In this document: positions 40,469-52,646 of the stretch, piece by piece
Position numbering within the stretch: position 1 is the first letter of the stretch
Layout of the letters: each line of letters starts with the position of its first letter
Assembly: GCF_003171515.1 (NCBI RefSeq)
Contig: NC_089396.1
Span: 1,116,001 to 1,180,000, forward strand
Length of the DNA stretch: 64,000 nucleotides
Direction of reading: 5' to 3'
Source: Pyrenophora tritici-repentis
Taxonomy: Eukaryota; Ascomycota; Dothideomycetes; Pleosporales; Pleosporaceae
Program-made: the position numbers and the translations under genes
The notes under the pieces: generated by a model
Told to the model about the DNA's origin: nothing
Databases searched by the model: none
Seen by the model: only the letters and a program-made list of their open reading frames with translations

Positions 40469-43400
40469 ATGGAGCCTGCGAACGAGAACGCGGTATGTAC
40501 CCCCTAGTCATGGACAAGGCGCAAGTCTAACACGGTCACCGTTTTAGACCATCGCGAAGCGCTCAGGCATTAAACCACCTTCAACCTTCTCCGGCATCAC
40601 GTCGCCATCTCGCGCCCTCAGCGAATTGCCCGAAGCTGCCGCCAATTCGCGCAGTGCAATGCCGCTCCCTACCAAGCATAAGCCCTCCGGCTGTACATTG
40701 CCCCTCCCCTTGTCCATGAAGCGGAATGGCTCACTGACACTCCCAGTACCCGAGCCTGCGTTTAAGCAACGGAAGACGCTTGCTGAGCAAGGCGGCGAGC
40801 CTATTTCTCGAGGACGATTACCTGCGCCAAAGGTCTCCAGTAGTATCAAGACAACGGCGCCGCGCGCACTAGCAGCGTCCGCATCGCGTACGCTCTCCAG
40901 ACCGACAGCGAGACACCCTGCTGCCTCGACTCTTCATAGTAGTGTCGGTGTAGCCCCCAAACCCAGTGGAAGTGTAAGACCGAAGTCGGCCTATGGCCAT
41001 GGTGGTAGTCATGGTAGGAGCAAATCCTACCACCAGGCGCCGCGGCCTGCGACAGCCATGTTAAACAGAGACGATGATGATGACGACAGTGAACAATCTG
41101 AGCGCAAAGGTGTGCACCCATTTCTTATCTCTACCAACCCCCCAACACGCCTGAGGGTGCCCAAAGGAGTCTCTTTAGACACCCAAAAGCGCACGGCTTC
41201 CCTAAGTATATCCGGACGAAGATTCGCTCGCATACCAGAGTCGCGAGCTGTCTCGTCTCCTTCCGCTTTCCGCCCCGTCACTCCGGTCATTGAAGAGCCT
41301 TCCGATACCGAATGTGACGAAATCTGCACGAGAGTAGGGGCGCTCACCGTGGGAGCGTCCAAGGCAGACATACGTGGCAGTCGATGCGTCGGAAATGGCA
41401 TGACTTCTGACTACGGGACGAATCCTTTCCTCAAACCGAAGTTGCCTACATCTATTCCACAACCCAGCCCAACACCGATTCGGTCGCAACAGGTAGATCC
41501 GTCGCTATATCGGCCCCCATCTACCACACCGAGGAAACAACCACTAGCACCCTTTCTGAGCCGTTTCACTAACGACCGGTGTCCAGATTTCTACAATGAA
41601 CGAATGGAGGCCATGGAACGCGACTTCCGCATGTTCAAGGAGAAGATGGAGACGGATGTGCGACAAGCCACCGACTACAAAGAGTCAATTTCACAATTGC
41701 AGAGTCGCGGTATGTATTCTCCATCTAACCATGAGCTTTGCTGACTGAATACTGCATAGTTACGGAGCTCGAGACCATCCGCACGCGACTAGAGATTGTA
41801 AACAAGGGCCTAGAGTCGGAACTCAACGATACCCGGAGCTGTCTAAAGTCAGTGAAGATGGAGCTGGACATGATGCAGCAGAAGCACACATTTGAGGTCG
41901 ACGACGTTAGGCGGAGACACCGTAACGAAATTGAAGACCTCGAATCGCGACATCGAAAAGACACAGACCGAATGGAGAGGGAAAGAGAAGAAGTAGAGAG
42001 GAAGATACGCATCGAACTCGAGGGACGAATCGACAGATTACTGAAAGAACACGGCGAGGAGCTCGCAGTGCTACGGAAGAAGCTCGATGCCGACACCGAA
42101 GCGGAACGGAGCAGACGCACACAAGAGGCACAGAAGATTGAGGGGGAATATGCGTCAAAGCTCAGAGCAGCCGCTCTGGATGCGGATGCGAAGCAGCGCG
42201 AGGCACAACTGGTCCAGGGCGAGCTCACAAATGTCAAGTCCGAGCTGGATCGGGAGAGGATTCTTAAGAGCGGTCTTCAAGGCCAATTGACTGAAATGAC
42301 AACACAGAACCTGACCCTGGACGCAGCGAACAAGGCAATGAAGGAAAAGATCGACTTTCTCGAGTCGGACAGCCAGGCGCAATCGTCAGCCTTCAACGAC
42401 CTCCACAAGCGTATGCAAGACGCCATTGAGGCAGCAGAAAGGGCGCAGGATAAGCTGCGCCAGGAGGAGACGCTACGAAGGAAGCTCTTCAATCAGGTGC
42501 AGGAACTCAAAGGCAACATCAGAGTCATGTGTCGTGTGCGGCCAGCTCACGAGACAGAGAGTAACCCTGCGCAAATATCTTTCCCCGACACCGATACCGA
42601 CAGCAAGGAGGTCGCTGTGCTCGGTCCAAACAAGATCAGCGCAACTGGAAAGGATATCACGGCCGCATACTCGTACTCTTTCGATCGCGTGTTCGGGCCT
42701 GTGGCGCAAAACGGCGAAGTGTTCGAAGAAATCAGTCAGCTTGTGCAGAGCGCCCTCGACGGGTACAATGTATGCATCTTCTGCTATGGTCAGACGGGTG
42801 CCGGGAAAACACATACCATGTCGTCCAGTGACGGTATGATTCCCCGCGCCACAAAACAAATCTGGGATGAAGCACAAAGACTACAAGAAAAGGGGTGGCG
42901 TTACAACATGGAAGGATCTTTCATTGAGGTCTACAATGAGACTTACAATGATCTGCTCGGCCGCTCAGAAGACCTGGATAAGAAAAAGGTTGAAGTGCGG
43001 CACGATCCAGTAAAGAAGCAAACCAGCCTCGAAAATGCTGTCAGCGTCATGCTCGACGGGCCTGGCCGAGTGGAAGAGATCCTAGAGACAGCCAGCAAGA
43101 ACAGAACGGTGGCTGCAACCAAGGCCAACATGCGATCCAGTCGAAGTCACTCAGTGTTCATCCTAAAGCTGATTGGCACCAACGAGATTACGGGCGAAAG
43201 AAGCGAGGGCACACTCAATCTCGTCGATCTCGCAGGATCCGAACGACTAGAGCACTCCAAGGCTGAAGGCACACGCCTCAAGGAAACACAGAACATCAAC
43301 AAGAGTCTGAGTTGCTTGGGTGATGTCATCAACGCCCTTGGGTCAGCGAAGGAGGGCGGACACATCCCGTACAGAAACTCAAAGGTATGTTATACGCAAT

Positions 43401-43606
43401 TGTCCTCGAAAGAATACACACTAACATCGAAATAGCTCACATATCTCCTCCAATACTCGCTCGGCGGCAACTCAAAGACACTCATGTTCGTCATGGTCAG
43501 CCCATTACAAGCACATTTGCAAGAGACGATTACGAGTCTCAAATTCGCAACCAAGGTGCACAACACGCACATCGGCACAGCGAAGAAGCAAACCAAGACA
43601 TCATAA
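40469..43606 (+). CDS. Kinesin-14, C-terminal motor (Kar3/KlpA-like)
   Basis: Exons are 40469-40492, 40548-41709, 41760-43384 and 43436-43606, giving 993 residues. Residues 1-380 are Ser/Pro/Arg-rich and disordered, a likely microtubule-binding tail. About 390-640 is a long coiled coil. The neck [11 protein letters not shown] at about 646 leads into the motor: P-loop [11 protein letters not shown] at about 738, switch [13 protein letters not shown], switch [13 protein letters not shown], and [17 protein letters not shown] motor at the C terminus with this neck marks minus-end-directed kinesin-14, used in spindle assembly and nuclear fusion. Exon 1 encodes only eight residues. Confidence 0.94.
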
Positions 43607-46600
43607 TCTTCTTATCAATACACGCGCTGGCGCTTGTCGTCATGTCAATACAGTGCACAGGATGTCGAACGTGTGTAGTATCGGCTATGTTATTCAACAA
43701 GAGGTCTTGTTTGCGAATAGATGTGCGCGGTAGGTTTTTTTTTCTGTACTTAGCAGCGGTAGTGGAAGTGTTCGACGCCGACTTGCTCGTTTTTGGGCTG
43801 CAAAGGTGTTTGGCGCACTGCGATGGGATGGGTGGCGCGAGAACCCCCAAACGGCGGTTGGCTTTGCGCGTTGTACAGCTCTCGCGCGCGGCGTTTTAGA
43901 GGGATCTTGGATAGTTTGAATGATATGCTGGGGTCATGATGTATTCATAACTTGCGGTGTTGATATGCATGTGATGGCCGTGTTTGTGAGTGTTTGCAGG
44001 TTGGCGGTTGCTACTGATTGTTCGGCGTGCACGTGTGGGTTACCGGTAAGAGATGGTTGGCAAGGCGTTTGCTGGATCGTGGGTATAAAACGGCTCTTGT
44101 TTGACTCATATGCTTCTTCTTACACATCACATTAAAAGCCTTGATGTTAAAAATCCTCGCTATCAACAAGATGTCTGTTTGTTCTTCTTCTTCTTCTTCT
44201 TCTTCTTCTTCTTCTTCTTCTTCTTCTTCTTCCTCTTCCTCTTCTTCCTCTTCTTACACATTATATCATAAGCCTCAAATTTTGAATATCAAAACATCCA
44301 CAGCGATGTCTGTCTATTCCTCTTCCTCTTCTTCTTTCTAAAAAGAGATTGGCAAAGCTTCAGTAATATGAAGCCGCCGAAGTGCCTTTTCTTTTTATTC
44401 ATAAACATACCTCATGGCCGACATCTGCCGTTTTTTAAACTAAGAACAGTGCATTAAACGACTTGCACCCTTCCAGGCTCTGATCTAGAAAGACCCAGAT
44501 AAAAGAACATATGCTCTGTACATGTCGAAATGTTCACGTCGCACGGGTTTGGCGTTGGCTGAGCGGCTGCCTAGTCGCTTCACCCGCGCGGGAGAGCAAA
44601 ACGATGGGCGTATAAATACCACCTGTTCGTTATCTTCTTCCTTCTTTACTTTCTACACATTGCATTGAAAATTACGAGGACTTAAAAGTACTTCTACGAG
44701 TTGCATGACGTTGTCCGCTGGACCATAACTACCGACTTCACCGCGCATGGTGTGCTGTTCCTGCTGGAAAAGTCTAGTGCGAGAAAAAAAGTGTGTGTAC
44801 TCAAAGTGGAGTATTTGAAATTGAAGTCAGGCAGTGATGATGTGTGCCTCTTCTTCGCTCTTAAAAAATCATTTGGTCACTTGGCTCATAGGTGCAGGGG
44901 TGGAGACGGATGTGTATGAAACTGTCTTCGCTGTCCGGGTCTCCGTGTCTTTGTTCCTCACTTTTCTTCTCTATTCTCTAAAAAAACTAAGTACGAAAAT
45001 AATCATATTATACTACTCTTCTTCTTCTTCTCTTCCGTATCTAAGAACAAAAGATTTATGCTTATGGAAGGTTAGAGACCTGTATAGGAGGTATTAAAAC
45101 CTCTATTCTTTCCTGTTCTCTACTACTATTGTTTCCCCTTGATTTCTCCCCTTATAGAACACAGAGGATAGCCTTATATGTGTCGCGTTCTCTGCTTTTT
45201 GGAAAATCTTCACAAAACTCCCATTAACGAAGTAGGAGAGCGTGTGTATAAGAGCTTATTTTTCCTGCTCCCCTTTGCCCTTTCCATCTTTATTTTCTTT
45301 TTGAAATATCTAAAACTATTTCATCTAGCAGCTATGTGTCGGTTTCTACTTTGAAATCAAAGTGCGATCGAGATATAGGAGAAGTGCGGGAGCGCGTGCA
45401 TAAATTCGTCTTTTCGTCCCTGTTCTTGAACTTCCTTATCACCACTTTTCTTCTGAACCTCCGAAGCCCTTACTCATATCTTTCATGTTTCGCTTCTCTA
45501 TTTCTAAAACAATACTATCTAAGATTTCATGTGTACCTAGGTGTGTGTGTAATCTCGGTTATATTCAAAACATGTCTACATGAACATACCTTTATTCTTG
45601 AAAATACCAAGATCCCCGGGAAATATCACCTAATCTACTTTATTATTTTACGGCTAAAGCAAAACACCATAGAGCCCATGTTGAGAGTTCTGCTAGGCCG
45701 TACTATAAGAGTCTCTTTACTCCTCCTCTCTTCTTATTGTCACTAGTTACAGAGAGTAACTATTTAGATTTTCTAAAACATCCGCCATCAACACCTATGT
45801 CCGGCGTTCTCTGTTGTTTCTCCCAAAGCCTGAAAGCACAATTGCATGGTTTTAGCGATACGGAATTAAAAGTTGCAATGGATGAAATTATGGCGGAAAC
45901 ACAGGTTGCGAAACGGCTGTATGCGCAAAGTTTAAGAGCTACAGAAATGGTGCTTCATCGGAATGGTACTGGTGTTGTAATGAGATATGCATTGATACTG
46001 CTGCTTTTCCTCCTTCTTTCTAATGATTTACTATAAATTCCCACCAAAAAACCCTGAAACTACCATATCCATGTGGTCCTGTCTTCGCAACGTTCGAAAG
46101 ACCATGAATTCAGACATGTTTCGAGAGCCTTGGGAAAGAAGTGGTCCTCAACATGCGTATTCTCCAGTTTGAACAGAAAACTATGTGGTAGAGAGAAAAA
46201 TCTACCGTATGGTGCTATGATACCAACCCTTGTTTTAACAGAAAGCTCCATCGTTCAATAGTTCTCATCTCTCCTATTTCGGATCAATCTGAGTAAGACG
46301 ACATGGTTGTGCATCTTAAGAAAGGGACATTACTGTTTTATGCCGTGGTATGTATGAAGCTTGGCGCTCGATAACGGTGATAATATCGACGCTGTCTGAA
46401 ATGTGGAAATCGAAATGCAGGGCTGTGCAGCTGCGACGCGAAGTTGTGATGTCTTGCGCAAGTGAGGAGAGCGCGATCTACATCTCGGAGAATTCTTCGA
46501 GAACGTGGGTTAGTGGATCGGTCCCACCTGTCTCGATCCCTTCGATTGAAAAGAGTTTCCACGCACAAGCTGAAGGATCATTGCAGTTAGTGGTTCGGCC

Positions 46601-47329
46601 AGAATAGCCGTATCTCGTATTCTTTTCGGCAGTATTGTTCGAGAGGTGAGAGGCTGGTGAGGGCGCAAAAAGAACCCATCACCTCCATCTCCGGTTCTTC
46701 CGCAAGCCGGTACTCCAAAGGATTTTTACGACTCAGTTTCACAACGATGTGATGTGAGTTGAAGCATTTGGTGGTGGTGGAGGATGGTGCTAATGCGGGG
46801 CCTAAGGTTTCACCAATATCGCTTCGAGTTAGCGCCGACGTTAGCACACGTTCGCGCCGATTACCCGTTGTCTCCCTTAGGTACCCCACATGCGCGAGTC
46901 AACCTAAAGGGGCGTTATTTACATCGCTATCAGCCATTCTGCACTGTTTCAGGTGGCTTTCTCCAAGGCGAATATGGCGAATCTATAGATTGGGGGTCCC
47001 TTCCACATGTGCCATTTAGCCTAGCCGCATGTGCTTCATGCACGTGGCTCACTTCACACAAAATGTGGTTCCGATTGGTACCGGCTCGTGTTCATCGTTA
47101 ACTCAACAATCAATGTCCGACGCACCTGGTCAACCAAGACATGGTGACATGCCACTGCTTACCTTGCCAGGGAGGAATACGGGCTACGACCCGAACACTT
47201 TCTCGTCGGGCACGTACGATCAAACATTCGGTTTCAGAGAAGATTGTAATCCATACAGGGCACAGATCATCCCGTATTTCTTGACGGCCATCCTCCACAT
47301 GTTCGCATGTTCCAACTCTCTCTTCAATC
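43607..47329. other. Long AT- and pyrimidine-rich intergenic region
   Basis: About 3.7 kb without a recognised gene. It holds a TTC microsatellite and repeated blocks near 44.1-44.35 kb. One possible small ORF begins MSGVLCCFSQSL near 45.8 kb (ending 46036, about 79 residues, hydrophobic C-terminal end), but there is no supporting evidence. The last few hundred bases are probably upstream of the gene at 47330. Confidence 0.5.
44111..44340 (+). repeat. Duplicated block with TTC microsatellite
   Basis: Two diverged copies of a ~75-bp unit (TTCTTACACAT ... AAGCCT ... GATGTCTGT) begin near 44112 and 44251 and are separated by a (TTC)n tract at about 44182-44255. Each unit is followed by more TTC/TCC. 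ORFs here are poly-Ser and not credible. Confidence 0.65.
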
Positions 47330-48099
47330 ATGTTTCGATACTATCATGCCGTCGCGTCTATGCTAGCAGTTTCCCTCGCAAATGTCGTCTTCAATATACC
47401 AGACAGTACGCCAGGTGGCACTGATACCCTAACATCTGGCGTGGATATAGTTGAGATCCGGTGGCCCGAACATCTAGTCTTCTCTCCTCCTGCTACTACA
47501 ACATACGGCGACCTTTATCTTATAACCAAAGAAGATGAGCGCATGGTTGCGCGGATAAAGGGTTCGTTGAACAAACAGAATATGGCAACTGCAATCACTG
47601 ACTTGTTTCAGAGGCCGTGGTTTTTGTTGGACTAAATGAGTCGTTTACGTATACGCTTCCACCCAGCAATGAAAGTCAGGCTCTCATGTTTTGCATCATA
47701 GCGACGAGCAAACCAGGCACATCCATATATAATGCAACCGAGTCGCGGGCACTTAGTCGAAGCTTTATAGCCAACCCATCACCGTCCTCTTTGGATCCAA
47801 CGACACCGAATTCGACCACAAGTACACCGCAGTCATCAGCGTCGCATGCACATGCACCGATACCGACGAACTATGGATATACCAAACTATCTCACGCGGA
47901 GATCGCAATGATAACCCTCTCTAGTCTGCTGATAATCGTTCTGATTGTAATGGGTATCATTGTTCTTGACAAGAAGAAGCGAGGAGGACCAAGCAAAAAA
48001 CGTGCTGTCATAGAGATTGCCGGTACTCCGGTGCCACATAAACATGGAAACGACGATGAATCCGAGCTTCCTGCAAGATTGACACGGCAGGGGTTTTAG
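47330..48099 (+). CDS. Secreted-domain single-pass membrane protein A (Kre9/Knh-like)
   Basis: Exons 47330-47561 and 47612-48099 give 239 residues. The N-terminal signal peptide ends near ASMLAVSLANV. A ~100-residue beta-rich ectodomain (SGVDIVEIRWPE, ESFTYTLPPSN) with N-glycosylation sites follows. Then come a Ser/Thr/Pro-rich stem, a transmembrane helix (IAMITLSSLLIIVLIVMGII) near 175-195 and a basic KKKRGG tail. The ectodomain layout resembles the Kre9/Knh1-type module of fungal wall proteins, but similarity is weak. The next gene has the same architecture, so the two are probable tandem paralogues. The intron donor is GTTCGT, a weak site. Confidence 0.65.
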
Positions 48100-48393
48100 A
48101 TGGCTATTATGTTTGGGATCTACAAGAATGGTCCAAGAAGTTGGTTATACCAGTCTCACTTTGGAGGTTTATGCAAGGGGTGGCTGGGCTGCGCCTTGCG
48201 ATAGCTGCACAGATGTGGCACTGCAGCCTTGGTAGGCAGAATGACGATAAGGAGGTCGTTAAAGTGGTACTTTTGCGGGGAAAAGCTTGCATCCTATCAC
48301 GCTCTGTTGCTTTTCTGTTCGTCTTCTTCTACCTCGTCTTTTAGTTTTCCCTATTCAATCATTTAAACAGCATTTGTCTAATAGAACCAAGTC

Positions 48394-49272
48394 ATGAGAG
48401 TATCACTACTCCTATCATGCTATACATACATCATACCACTTGTATCAGCCGCTTTTACAGTCCCGAATGCACAAACTGTGTGGAATTTGGGCGACCACGT
48501 AACCGTCCGCTGGTCCTCCTCCTGGCCGGACTGGGGAGATGGTCCCGTCTCAGCCGATATACTCGATTTCTGGGTCACCTCATTCGATAATCACTCTTAT
48601 ATCCAGCAATACAATTGTAGGTCTTCGCCGCCAAAATTACGATTGGAAAAGTAATTCCTGACTACCCGGGGTGCAGCGATGAGAAAACCCCTCGACGGCG
48701 GGTCCTACGGCTGGACTGTTTACGCGCCTGAAAGATACATCAAGTCCCACAATCTCTTTGTATTTAAGTTCAAGGAGCATCGGGATGACCATGCATATGA
48801 TCCGACGTCCTGGGAGTATCCGAGTACGCCGTTTTCTATATATTCAGCCGCCGGATCTTCATCTTCCACGAGCTCCACGTCTTTCGCTACTCTCACTTGG
48901 AGCTCATCGCTCCGGAGTATGACGGGTACATCGACTTCCGATGGTACGGATATAGCAAGTACGCCCACGGTGCCCATTGTACCTCAGCCATCTAGCACCG
49001 ATTGCGTCCCGGAGTTTCATCGAATCAAAATTGCTAGTAAAATTGCAGGCGCTGTTGGTGGGAGCTTGGCGGGGGGTGTAGCAATCATGCTGGTAGTCTA
49101 CTTTATCCGACGAAGATACAGAAAGACTCCAAAGCATGTGCCTATCTCTGCGTCGGAAGATGCGATGAAAGATGATTCAGGAACAAATACGACGCCTCTG
49201 ATGGCGGCAACGAGGCCAACGCGTGAGATTCATATGGGTAATGATCTACCGGAGTGGGTACCGCCGAGGTAG
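48394..49272 (+). CDS. Secreted-domain single-pass membrane protein B (Kre9/Knh-like)
   Basis: Exons 48394-48616 and 48677-49272 give 272 residues. It starts with a signal peptide (MRVSLLLSCYTYIIPLVSA). A beta-rich domain includes NAQTVWNLGDHVTVRWSSSW, close to the Kre9/Knh pattern for extracellular matrix-type repeats, and SYGWTVYAPERY. A Ser/Thr stem, a glycine-rich transmembrane helix (GGSLAGGVAIMLVVYFI) and an RRRYRK stop-transfer follow. The intron sits at an equivalent place to that of the preceding gene, in the same phase. Roles in wall sensing or adhesion are inference. Confidence 0.7.
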
Positions 49273-49701
49273 AAGATGTATATTAGCCTGTTATCACACC
49301 TATGAAGGTTGGAAAAGGCGCTTGGAAGCGATGAGAGTATATATCCTGTGTGATCCATATGTGTGACTGGCATAAATTGCGGCAGGTGGACAGTAGATAT
49401 ACTTGGACTGCGACGATGACTGTCGCTTGTTGTTTGATGGACTTGTCCTTACATCAGACGACACGTACAACGAACAACTCCCTGGGGAAGCGACAGAATA
49501 GATGACAGATGATGGATAAGCGTAGTGACATACACCAACTAACATACTAGCCAATGTCAATTTTACTTTTACAGAGCCCACAGCCAGCCCTTCGCTTGGG
49601 CGTTTTCAACGTCAGACTACATGCACTGTTTTTCACAAAACCGAACAGTTCTTATCCAAGAAAGCCCAACCTTTTATGTACTCAAAGCGAGCGTTTTTCG
49701 C
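49273..49701. other. Convergent intergenic region
   Basis: About 430 bp between two convergent genes; 3' untranslated sequence only. Confidence 0.5.
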
Positions 49702-50713
49702 TCACCAAATCGTATATCCACCATCTACCAGAATCTCGCTGCCAGTAACATAGCTACTTGCATCGCTCACCAACCAAACGGCCGCGCCCCGAAACTCCTC
49801 TGGCTTGGCAATTCTGTTCAAAGGAATATCTTTCAACCACTCTATGCTCAGCTTCCCCATCTCCTCGCCCTCATTCGCCTCGGTCTGGATGTATCCAGGG
49901 CTGAGCGCGTTGACGCGAATACCATAAGGTGCCCACTCCGATGCCAAAGACTTCATAAGATACGCTGATGCGGCTTTGGAAGCGTTGTATGCGGACTGCT
50001 TTTGCGGGCGGTTGACGATGGAGCCAGACATCGAAGAGATGATTAGGACGCGGCCGTGGACTTTGTTTTCGATCCACCATTTCCCCGCCGCCCTGGCGAA
50101 TAAGAAAGTTCCGGTCAAGTTGACGTCGATCATGCGCTTGAAATCCTCAAATGGGTAGTCTTCTGCTGGTGCGCCGCCTGTGATTCCCGCGTTCGTGACA
50201 ACAATGTCCACGGTGCCGAAATCCTTGACGATTTTGTTCCAGGTTGATTTCACACCTTCTTCAGATGAAGTATCACATTCGTAGCCATGGACTTTAGGTT
50301 CGGGGAGCCCGTGCGATTTCGCCTCTTCAACTAGTGCTTCGGCAGATTTGTCGGCACTGTCCTGTTTGAGGTCTACGATCGCGCCATGGGCACCCGAGAG
50401 GGCGAAGGCAGCGAGGATCTGTTGACCAAGACCTTGTGAGGCGCTTGGCATCGATTAGTCGTTTTGGAAAGAGGCTTGGTTCAATCGTCCCGTGTGAACT
50501 TGTGGGGTGCACATACCCGGTAACTAAATGGAGTTAGTGCGTTGATGGACGCTTATAGGCTGGGATTACTCTACCAACAGCTACTTTGCCTTCGAGCGAG
50601 AACTCAGGCAATGTCCTGCGCTGGGTATGAGCAAGTCGAAGAATAGGTTTTGAGAGATGCGAGAGCGCAAGTGAGGTTCGTAGGATAGCGCTGCGGATGA
50701 CGTACGGAGGCAT
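49702..50713 (-). CDS. SDR polyol/sugar dehydrogenase with 7-nt microexon
   Basis: Exons are 50713-50575, 50523-50517 (7 nt) and 50443-49702, giving 295 residues. The microexon is needed to build the cofactor motif TGASQGLG from VAVV and the downstream frame. The N-terminal ~35 residues are Arg/Leu-rich and amphipathic, like a mitochondrial presequence. The catalytic Ser (IISSMSGS) and YNASK are present, as are NAG and SPGYIQTE. LPEFSLEGKVAVVTGA and the body resemble D-arabinitol 2-dehydrogenase and NADP-mannitol dehydrogenase types. The substrate cannot be fixed from sequence. A start at the later ATG (50451) would lose the nucleotide-binding Gly motif. Confidence 0.88.
50517..50523 (-). other. 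Seven-base microexon
   Basis: TTACCGG lies between a TTTAG acceptor and a GTATGT donor. It supplies part of Val, Thr and part of Gly of the TGxxxGxG motif. Confidence 0.8.
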
Positions 50714-51185
50714 TTTGGTATCGTTCTTAGTTCGTCGTACTGTGCGTTGTGCTGATGCTGATCGTAGAAGCGAGGTGATAGATCTGGTTCTGCGTAGGAA
50801 GTTCGAGAGCTCATCGACGCAGTTTTGCTCTTTGGATTATCTGCAAAGTACGATATTGTGATGAAGGAATTACGTCACTTGTACGTACGCCTATGTGTGT
50901 AGGATTTGGATGTTTCGAATGGGAGTTGCCGAAGTAAATGACACCTCATCAAAATAAAAAAAACTTTGAGAGACTATGGAGACGACGAGGAAAGGAAACA
51001 TTGCGTGATGCGACGATGCAGATCTGTCAGAGTACCTGGGTAGTACAAATGGAGGCCTCATTTGGAAACACAAGCACTTAAAGGTATTCACAGATTGGTA
51101 TTCCTATCCCCTAAAACTCCCGTCCATCGCTAATAGACCTATTCTTCATCCTTCATGCTTGTAAAGGTGGCTGCCGTTGATCGGT
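50714..51185. other. Intergenic
   Basis: No gene seen; the SDR upstream region and the 3' end of the cysteine-rich peptide gene. Confidence 0.5.
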
Positions 51186-51305
51186 TTACATGACGATGCA
51201 CCAGCAGGACTCGTCGCAACCGCAGCATTCGCAGGACTCGCCGCACTTGGTGATGGGAGCGGGCTTGATGATGGTGGAGACGGAGGAGGCAACGCTGGCA
51301 GGCAT
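51186..51305 (-). CDS. Small cysteine-rich, metallothionein-like peptide
   Basis: A 39-codon ORF from ATG at 51305 to TAA. The C-terminal half, CGESCECCGCDESCWC, has eight cysteines in sixteen residues arranged as CxxxC, CxCCxC and CxC, followed by IVM and the stop. That density and the CC/CxC pattern are typical of copper- or cadmium-binding metallothioneins. There is no signal peptide, which argues against a secreted effector. Upstream on the same strand, a strong GTAAGC donor (about 51387) and a CCAG acceptor just before the ATG suggest an intron in the leader. Metal buffering is inferred only. Confidence 0.7.
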   Translation of the reverse strand: MPASVASSVSTIIKPAPITKCGESCECCGCDESCWCIVM

Positions 51306-52646
51306 GATGAAGTTGTTGATTCGGAAGTTGATCTGGCGGGAGTGTCAGAGGTAGTCTCAGCAGTAAGAGAGATTAAGGAAAGCTTACCGGAAGAGGTATG
51401 TAAAGTAACTGCGGCTGAAGTTTGAAGGAATTCGCTGGTTTGATGGGTACCCGGGTAGAGTGTAGGTAAAGACGATGGATGGACTGTTGAGTTGATGTGT
51501 TGATGGAGAATGGGAACATTTATCCGCAGCGACCTGTGACTCTTTATAATCGGGCAGGACAGGGTAGGAGATTCCAAACACTGCTCAGGAGCTATGGCTG
51601 AATATGCCGCAACCGCTACGGCGGTCTGTCAGCTACCGTCATCGGCGTCTGTTGGTCGTACCCACGAGCTGTTGACGCTCAGGCATGCACTTCCAAGTTT
51701 CAAAACCTGCCAGCTGTCAGGCATATCATTGGCCTCTTCGATCGCCATGCACTGCCTCTCCGGCGTTGCTATCTCTTAATGCAGCTTCACTTGCGGGTCT
51801 GGATGGCGTGGTAGATGGGAGCGGGTAACGAATGTGGTGGCGCAGCTGGCACAGGGCCGCTCCTTACGTGCGATGATTGGTTTATCGGCCGTGGCATTCG
51901 TAACAATCCTGCAACTGGGCATGCAGAACCCTTGCGTAGGAGATGGGGGTGATTGCGTGGCTAAGCTTGATTAAGCTTTGCGGCGCCAATAAATGCCGCA
52001 CAAATTCAAGTAAATAAGCCTCGCCAAGCTACCACCCCGGACTTGGCCGTGAATGACAGTGCGCTAGTATTCGCAGACCCACTCGCTGACCTCTAGACCT
52101 TGACTGTGCCACAAAAGCAAAGAGTTCGTCGACTTGGTGAATGCTCGGGTCTTGCGTGCGCACACAGAAGATATGCAAGTGAAGATTAGCATACGGGAAT
52201 AACTCTAGCGGAAGGTTGTGATAGTTAGCGCATGCGCGGTTCCGTTGCTGGGATCTGAGACGACGCTACATCACGGCAATCTCACGCATCCGTCGGCGGC
52301 TTAATTGCACGGCGCGTTGCCAGCTGAGCTCGCGAACCCTTGCATCGAAACCACGACATGCGCCTCAGTCTGTCGTCAGCTACCTTAGAATACTTTGTTG
52401 TTCGTCGTAGTTACACGAGCTAGGCTTTATGACCAAAACGGAAACCTGATGCGAAATAAGGCGCAGTAGATGCACGGTAAGCCGGATGGAGGCGGGATAG
52501 ACAACTCCGGTGGTGTCCGGTACGCACGTAACTTGTTCTCGTTTGCATGAACACGACCTCTTCACATCATCAAACAACTCAATCTCTAAGATCCCACACA
52601 AATAAGTAACTAAGACTTATCCCTCCCCTGTGGACATTTCTAATGA
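51306..52646. other. Intergenic, no gene recognised
   Basis: About 1.3 kb; contains the leader and promoter of the cysteine-rich peptide gene and the 3' end of the next SDR. Nothing else is supported. Confidence 0.5.

Noticed and set aside
44141..44341. Poly-serine ORF
   Set aside because: It is only the TTC microsatellite translated; no conserved flanks.
51146..51577. 143-codon Ser/Pro-rich minus ORF
   Set aside because: It overlaps the cysteine-rich peptide gene in another frame; the short Cys ORF has a clearer motif and a leader intron that explains the overlap.
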